Assembly: GCA_013365325.1 (NCBI GenBank)
Contig: JABVXV010000432.1
Location: 1-44,439, forward strand
Direction of reading: 5' to 3'
DNA length: 44,439 bases
DNA from: Dipetalonema caudispina
Lineage: Eukaryota > Nematoda > Chromadorea > Rhabditida > Onchocercidae
Below are positions 38,183 to 44,439 of the stretch, in pieces. A program made the translations under genes and the position numbers. Position 1 is the stretch's first letter. Every line of letters begins with the position of its first letter. The notes beneath the pieces were generated by a model. It searched no databases. It was not told the origin of the DNA and was given only the letters and a program-made list of their open reading frames with translations.

Positions 38183-41100
38183 TTATGAATCCTTTGCTGT
38201 GGCAATGTCATTAGAATTTTTGGCAAGTTCAATCGACGCATTTTCTTGAGCAACAACATTTTCAATGGATCTTTTTCGGTTATACCGCGGTGACATGGTC
38301 TGCTGTTTCTTGTAACGTCGACCATGTGAGGGAACCGATGAACATGTAATATCGGATGGGGAATCAGGACAACGACTTGTCGAACAGCCATTTGACATTT
38401 CCTCTTCCTGAAATTTCCGACATTAAATTGAAAGCTATAAAAGTGCATTATGAGTTATTACAAAACGGTCATCGAACTACTGACGACGTGGCGGGTAGGA
38501 TTCCTATAAACGGAACGCAAATTCAACTTCGCCCTTGTAATTCTTCGAAGTTTGTAAAGCACACAGTACTCCCTGCCTCAATTCCTTAGTTTGGATCCTA
38601 CTGTAACCAGATTAGAAAAGATTCTTACTGTGATGAGTGGGACAATTCCTTTATTTTTTTTGGGAAATATTACTTGAAGATGTTTGAAAACTAGCTAGCT
38701 TACATTCTTGAATTCGTTGGCCGATTTCATTTCTATGCAAACGGTATTATCCTTCTTATTCCGGCTCTGATTGTTTAACGTGAGCACCTGCAACGGAAGT
38801 TGGTATACGATGCAGTTTCACATCAAAGTAAAGTAGTAATACTACAAGTGATTTATTCAGAATATCTTTTCAATAACTTATATGTACATCATGATACTTA
38901 ATGCCTCGTTCACCAAAAGGTTAATGTCCTATTCAAATCTTTCAATTTGGTCGTACAGTAGAAAGCATATTCTCTGAGATGATCAGTAATTGAAATTCTT
39001 CCTGAAGGACCGAAAGATAAAAACTGTAACCTGCTGTACAGCAACTGAAGATCGTGAAGAGCGTCTTGTAACTTTTGAATTAAGGGATGTAGAAACTTCA
39101 TGAGGGGAATCGATGTTGTAGCCAAGTGGAGCAGTTGGTACTACGCAGGACTGTATGTGGCTGATCGGTCCATTTAGTGCTTCCACTAATGTCATTGTCT
39201 CATATCTTAAAGAACAGCAGGTCAGCATTTAGATGAAGTTCTGGGAAAAATTTCTCTTCTAACCTGGAATAGTTTCAAAAGAAGCAATTTCTAAGACATT
39301 TGCTGTATAGACCGGTAAAGGTGTTAGGTAAAATTACTTTTGGTGAAGTTTCCATATGCAGAAATTTTTTGAAGGTGACAATCGGCAAACATATGTAAAC
39401 AGTTCCCATAAGCTGGAATCCAAAAAGGTTAAACAAAAATACCTAGTTTGTGAACGAGTTTGTTGCGAAGATGGTGACTGATCAGTTATTGAAACCGTAC
39501 TAACAACACGCATCGTTTTCAGCTGCAGTAGTGCACGGAATGGAGAACGACAAATGGGGCAATTATTTAACTGAAAATTAACATAATAAATTCAATGGAA
39601 TAGATTCACCGAGAGAAATCTCCTTAAGATAGAAATATGCCCCAGAGGAAGTTATCTGTTATAAAAATTTAAAGTAGAATTCGGATATTTCTACGAAAAA
39701 AACTCTTCAGGACTTCACGGCATTTATACATAATGACAAGAACTGAACAACATGAATGTTTCTTGAAATAAAGTTTTTTTCACTACTGATGAATGCACTT
39801 TTTAAAGGATGAAAAACTGAAAAAAAGGAGAAAAAAACTGACCTTATACCTCAATGTTTCCGCGCATCCATTACAAATACATAAATGCCTACATGGAAGA
39901 ATAACAGTATCACGAATATCAGACATACAAATGATGCATTCGGATCCATTTTCATCACCAAGATCGTGCTCCTTATTCTCAATCCCATAAATTTCTTGCA
40001 ACAAATATACTACACCGTCAGCTACCTAGAAATCGATCTTATTTCAGTATTTTAATACAGAACTGAAGCTAAAATACAAATAATTGACTCTTATCTGAAG
40101 CGATGCGGTAACCTCACAACAGCGTGGAAGTAGTAGGTCGAATAATGTTGAAATCCAACGCATATTCTCTCAAGGCCTCAAAAAACCAAGGTGAAAAGAC
40201 AACTGAATGGTCAGCTAATATTGCAAGTTCCGACCAGTCGCTCTCTAAATCGTTAGATGGGTTGGAGAAAATAGACAATTTGATGCTCATTTGAGCATTT
40301 ATCATTCGTAAGCAAGTAAGCGAGGGTTTCAACATCATGTTCTACAGGATTGTACAGATTATCTGTGGGGCAAAATTTGAATCAAACATTCACCAGTTTT
40401 TGTTTGAGCGCTTTTACAACAAAAGTCGCACACTGATCGGTTGCATGTTCGATGCTAGCCATTGTTGATTGCATCTGCTCGATACCACAATCAACGGCAC
40501 GAATCTCAATAACAACCGGGAAGTAGGAACCGCTATCATAATGCATCTAAAAGATTGAAATTTCTTTTTTGCGGATGCTATATTTGGAAGAATAATGTGT
40601 ATTTCGTATAATTATGGATATCGGTTGCGACTTTATCCAGGAATGGACTCCAAAGCTTCAAATGATTTCCGCTAACATGCGTTAAACGCAAAAATATTAT
40701 AAAGCACACCGAGACATACAGAACTAAGATCATATACACTAGTGTCCATAACAAATTTGTTGAAATGTTGTTCTGCACCAACATCAAAATAATACTGCTC
40801 AGATGACTTCAGTTGAGGATACTTGTGTACAAACCTGCAAGCAAACGCATTAGAAATAAACTGTGAGCACTCTTAATTTAACTTGCTGATTAAAAAAAAA
40901 TGGGCATACTTTTAATTGGCAACATCGATTATTAGTGTCTGATGTTGAATGGCAATAATAATAGTAGCAGTTGTAATAAATATAATTACGATGACAATAA
41001 TGTAATTCGTGGTAATAAATAGCACTTCATACTTCAGTATGTTATTCTACATAGCTTGAAGATATTAAGAAGCATTTCTCACACCCACAGGTAGGAGCAC

Positions 41101-42089
41101 TGAAGACGTTTGGAGGTATCATCCATAAGGAATCGACATAGTGTTCTAACAAAAAAAAACTACCTTTAAAGCGTAGCAAAACTTCAATCAATTTTAGGAA
41201 ACACATACTGTATACGTCCATCGTTAACAAATTCCTTTGCAAAGAAGTGAATTTGTATGTAACAGGCACTATCACAGTCGAAGTAGAATTCCAAGCAGAA
41301 CGAATTCTTGTTATTCTCTGATGCATCGGTTTTGCTTCTAATAGAAAAAAAGTATAAATTTCGAAAGCAGTAATATTTTCCAAATTTTTGGATAAATTGG
41401 CAAAGATTTTTAGATATCTCTATAGAAAGCCATAAGAAGTCTATAATTTTGCCTACTCATTTTTCTTGCTAAATCTTAATGAGTCATTTCCTTAATTTCA
41501 TTTCTTACGTTTCATAAAACACAGGTTGCCCGCTCTTTCTTCGCGTAGCAGAATACACAGAAATGATGGGCAAAAAGCTTTCAGGTGGAGATGTCCGAAA
41601 TTTTTCAAATGACAACCATAAACAAAAATTAAATTATAACAGACTTTAACTCACTTACTTTGTTAGTTTCAACGAATCTCGGCGAAGATTGATTAAAGCA
41701 TTTAAAGTTCTCACTGGATCATTTACTGGTTGGCTCGAGTATGGGAACTAAAGAACAAAATAAGTTTACCTAGAGAGAGGCATAAATACAAAAAAAAAGA
41801 ACTATAATAAAGCAAAAACGTTTTAGACGAGTCCACATTTCTACTAAGTATATACCTGCACTGATCTGTTGCCAAGTATATCTAAATCTGCATTCTCGCC
41901 AAATAAAAATGCTTCCGGTTTTGCCAAATCATATCGTTCACCGCCCAACAAGAAATATGAACCAAAAAAGGCTCCTGAAAATGCAGTTTTATATTCTAAT
42001 TTTCTAAAGTTTTAAATTTTGAACTTTCATAACGGAATACCCATTGAATTATATAGGAATACATCAAAAATACATTCAGAAATGGGCAT
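38183..42089 (-). CDS. mgrn1: Mahogunin-type RING E3 ubiquitin ligase (MGRN1/RNF157)
   Basis: Twelve exons on the minus strand: 42089-42041, 41974-41856, 41747-41659, 41538-41509 (start uncertain, 41577 also fits), 41337-41209, 40834-40720, 40546-40394, 40025-39843, 39570-39443, 39205-39031, 38787-38704, 38407-38183; about 492 aa (human about 552-576). The N-terminal MGRN1 domain shows SYFLLGGERYDL, PEAFLFGEN, the FPY and RTLNALINLRRDSLKL stretch, and YFPVVIEIRAV. The linker YLLQEIYGIENK is near-identical to vertebrate MGRN1. The RING at about 258-296 is a complete C3HC4: C258, C261, C273, H275, C279, C282, C293, C296, followed by FRALLQ. Downstream, TLVEALNG and KRSIENV also match the mammalian C-terminal region. 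In animals MGRN1 ubiquitinates substrates such as TSG101. The start may be ATG at 42152, 42089 or 42044; the last gives an N-terminal Met-Gly as in the myristoylatable human protein. Confidence 0.93.
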
Positions 42090-42318
42090 ATGAATATCGC
42101 TGTAGTTTTCGGGATAAAAATTACACAATCGTGGGAGAAGAGGAAGACACATTTTTAGATTTAACGTCAGCATACCTCCTCACCATATTACATATTACAA
42201 CATGGATGAATACAAGTCTAAAAATAGAAAGTCCAAATTAAGTAACATGCTATTAAGTAGTATGTCACATTAGTTCATTTCCAAACAGGCAAAACGAAAA
42301 AACAAATTTGTTTACTTT

Positions 42319-42567
42319 GTGCGGAAGATAATTCTCACCTACAGAACAAATCGTGATGTGTTAATACCTGGAACTAGAAAATGTGCTTTGTACCTGGATG
42401 ACTGGAAAAGCGATGCATTTCACAGTTCTCATCATCGTTATCTGTCCCGTTCGTTACATTCGGGACATTGGCTCTTCGTCGAAGGGACGCTATTTGACCC
42501 ATACAGAACACCACACTCCAACACCATCAAACCGGAAAATATCCTTGTCCGGTTTCCTGATCCATAA
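42319..42567 (+). other. unassigned open frame, possibly an exon or gene relic
   Basis: This 82-codon open frame is unusually GC-balanced for the window and avoids the Lys/Phe/Ile bias of chance frames here. It has no ATG start in frame. A possible acceptor (CTCACCTACAG) lies at about 42342. The minus strand is also open over 42438-42668. I recognise no domain on either strand. It may be an exon of a gene I cannot assemble, a decayed gene, or upstream DNA of MGRN1. Confidence 0.2.
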
Positions 42568-43688
42568 AAATCGATCGATAAAAAAAATTTGGATAGAACA
42601 ATTGGTAATTGTATCGAACAAAGTTTCAATAAAGTAAGGTTGACAAAATTTTTCCAGCAAACATCCAAAAGTCGTTATGAGACCACTATCAACATTTCAG
42701 TAATGAATTACTGATTTCGTATCAGTCATGCCGTTAACAGCGAACAGCAATCCAGACAATGTTCGTTTCGCTTAGATCAATGCTTGAACAGCAGTAGCAA
42801 AACATTTTTAATCGCCAATCTTAAGAAGAGACTAAGGTATTCCGGTACGTGAACATAGTCATCCGGATAAAACGTTCGGGACAAATATCTCCCGACAACT
42901 TACAAAAATGCTGCATAAGCAACTGTCGGTATTCAGTTAATGGTCGTGTCAAAAAGCCCCGTCGTTAGTTATTTGATACGATGGATCTCCGGGAAATCCG
43001 ACGCTAGCAACGACTAACCGAAATGCTTATGTCGAAATTCCCATCCCAGCATCTCGTCTTCCGTCATAATAGGAATATTGAAGATGACAAACAGACATCG
43101 CAGCACTTCAATTTCTTGTGCAAGCCATAAAGCGACCAGTGGTGAATCCACTACCATTTCAGGCTTATTCCAAATTTAAGATTAAAGCGGGGACTTCAAT
43201 CCTATTTGCAAACTTTGACGGATATATCAATAAATCTGTGAGTAACCCATCTCCAGCACAACACCAATCATTCTTGTGTAGATGCTTTGCAATGATAAAC
43301 TTTTTATTCCACTTCAAACAAAATAAATGATCGGATATCAAAGCTATGGATGTAACTTATAGATTCATGGCTTCAAACAGTACTGCTGAATAGTGATGAC
43401 CTGAAATAAGATCAGATTCGGTCGGAGAGCAGAATGAACATTGGGTAGGTAACACATCACTTTTGAGAGATCGTTACATCGGACAGAATCGCATTCAACG
43501 AGGATATCGGTCGATAATTTGTTGGCTTTACCCAGGCTGGTGGATCATTTGTGGATCGTCTTAAATAGCAGCGCGAAAATAGGGGTGTGGCATGCGCTCG
43601 AAAGAATGGTTAAATAAGCTATGTGAGACAATAGCGCATCATTGCTACTATTTGTTCTGAGTGGAATCGGTAGCGCAATTGTTCGAAG
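42568..43688. other. less AT-rich intergenic region upstream of H2B
   Basis: About 1.1 kb with near-balanced base composition and few homopolymers, unlike the rest of the intergenic DNA. No histone or other protein was recognised on either strand. A TATA-like TTAAATA at 43610-43616 sits 73 bp before the H2B ATG and is a candidate core promoter element. Confidence 0.4.
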
Positions 43689-44066
43689 ATGGCGAAGTCA
43701 TCATCGAAGAAACAGGGGAAGAAGAAGGAGAAGATTGCTGAGAAGAAACCGCGGACAGAAGGAAAGAAGCATCGGCGAGCACAGCGGAAGGAAACTTACT
43801 CGATGTACATCTATCGTGTCCTCAAGCAGGTTCATCCGGATACCGGAATTTCCTCAAAGGCGATGTCAATTATGAATTCTTTCGTAAATGACGTCTTTGA
43901 ACGAATTGCAGCTGAGGCAAGTCGTTTGGCACATTACAGCAGACAATCAACAATAACAGCCCGAGAAATCCAGACAGCTGTTCGCTTGATTCTTCCGGGA
44001 GAGTTGTCAAAGCATGCCGTGTCTGAGGGTACCAAAGCTGTCACCAAGTACATGAGTTCATTATAG
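43689..44066 (+). CDS. H2B: histone H2B, replication-dependent
   Basis: An intronless 125-aa core histone that pairs with H2A in the nucleosome. The Lys/Arg-rich N-terminal tail covers about residues 1-35. The histone fold follows with [55 protein letters not shown] and the C-terminal helix [18 protein letters not shown]. The conserved ubiquitination lysine in AVTKY is present. The last four residues are MSSL, where most animal H2Bs have TSSK. The gene is followed 43 nt downstream by a histone 3' stem-loop, so expression should be tied to S phase. Codon use is more GC-rich than in the neighbouring genes, as usual for histones. No other histone gene was found inside the window; partners may lie beyond the right edge. 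Confidence 0.98.
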   Translation: MAKSSSKKQGKKKEKIAEKKPRTEGKKHRRAQRKETYSMYIYRVLKQVHPDTGISSKAMSIMNSFVNDVFERIAAEASRLAHYSRQSTITAREIQTAVRLILPGELSKHAVSEGTKAVTKYMSSL

Positions 44067-44109
44067 AGCGGGCTCACATTCTCTTCGACTTCATCCCTCC
44101 AAACCCAAC

Positions 44110-44125
44110 GGCCCTCTTTAGGGCC
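44110..44125 (+). terminator. histone mRNA 3' stem-loop
   Basis: The 16-nt GGCCCTCTTTAGGGCC forms a 6-bp GC-rich stem with a 4-nt CTTT-type loop, matching the metazoan SLBP-binding consensus. It lies 44 nt after the H2B stop. In the family it directs cleavage without polyadenylation and couples mRNA level to S phase. Confidence 0.95.
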
Positions 44126-44439
44126 ACAAATCTTCGAGTCATGCTTCTACCTCTGATGATCCGATCTTCATCTTTCATTAAAAATGAAATGATTTCTCAT
44201 TTTCGCAACAGTGTAATTAGTATTGCGTCAAGAGTGGGGTATTTGCGAATTTCCTGATTCTTCGTCTGAGTTTGCAAAAAGAGTTGAAGTTGTAGGTATT
44301 CAAGTCAAAGTGCGGAGCCACAACGGAGATTGATTTGTCTACTCTCTTCCCACTATAATGTCAGGTTTATCAAAATCTGAAATAGTAACAAACTGCTTAT
44401 CGATGCTTTATGAGATTTGGATTAGTTTTGAAATTTTTG
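44126..44439. other. downstream flank of H2B
   Basis: No coding frame, second stem-loop or RNA gene was recognised in these last 314 bases. Confidence 0.5.

Noticed and set aside
38356..38589. Plus-strand 77-codon frame
   Set aside because: It overlaps the last MGRN1 exon on the opposite strand and its intron; no domain.
40578..40719. Minus-strand frame running past MGRN1 exon 6
   Set aside because: It is intron read-through; the phase-0 join from 40720 to 40546 continues the conserved domain.
41042..41208. Extra MGRN1 exon in the minus-strand frame
   Set aside because: Joining 41209 directly to 40834 gives GRIQFVHKYPQL, which matches the MGRN1 domain; the frame in between does not.
43118..43330. 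70-codon plus-strand frame
   Set aside because: It has an ordinary length for chance in this base-balanced stretch, with no domain or splice support.
43642..43875. Arg-rich plus-strand frame overlapping H2B
   Set aside because: It is an out-of-frame shadow of the Lys-rich H2B tail.
1..44439. tRNA, rRNA, spliced-leader RNA, CRISPR array, transposase or bacterial-derived insert
   Set aside because: I looked for tRNA B-box-like sequence, the nematode leader sequence, direct-repeat arrays and mobile-element proteins and saw none; a tRNAscan, Rfam and RepeatMasker run would be decisive.

Overview
This is a eukaryotic window, most like an AT-rich nematode genome; a clade III parasitic or filarial-type nematode is my inference. 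All protein genes except the histone are cut by short GT-AG introns. Intergenic DNA is full of long A and T runs. Two genes start just downstream of pyrimidine-rich AG sites of the kind used for spliced-leader trans-splicing. The histone gene ends with a metazoan replication-dependent 3' stem-loop. I see no bacterial, viral or CRISPR features, and no tRNA or rRNA gene. The species cannot be fixed from this sequence.

Layout. 1-9984: about 10 kb with no recognisable gene, opening with a C-rich tract and ending with a degenerate tandem repeat. 9985-13349 (+): twinfilin, nine exons, 338 aa. 13350-15142: convergent gap. 15143-22678 (-): nine exons encoding a 749-aa low-complexity protein that begins with a Zasp-like (ZM) motif; it is probably a muscle or actin-anchorage protein. 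22679-26239: spacer with a long homopyrimidine tract and microsatellites. 26240-28074 (-): six exons encoding a 258-aa Tyr/Arg-rich protein I do not recognise. 28075-32215: gene-poor, microsatellite-rich spacer. 32216-37644 (+): an SF1 Upf1-like helicase close to IGHMBP2/SMUBP-2, 14 exons, about 729 aa. 38183-42089 (-): a Mahogunin (MGRN1/RNF157-type) RING E3 ligase, 12 exons, about 492 aa, convergent with the helicase. 42300-43688: less AT-rich DNA without an assignable gene. 43689-44066 (+): intronless histone H2B with its stem-loop at 44110-44125.

The gene models were assembled by hand from codon phase and splice sites. All five intron-containing models close in frame, with 45 introns in total. 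The least certain parts are the 5' ends of the helicase and MGRN1, one small MGRN1 exon near 41509-41538, and a possible extra short intron in helicase exon 3. Twinfilin and the ZM protein both point to actin or muscle structure. The other genes are unrelated housekeeping functions and nothing indicates an operon. No clearly novel system is present. The most unusual items are the ZM protein (no PDZ or LIM in the assembled model, internal Trp repeats, an intron-retention stop) and the unrecognised 258-aa gene.
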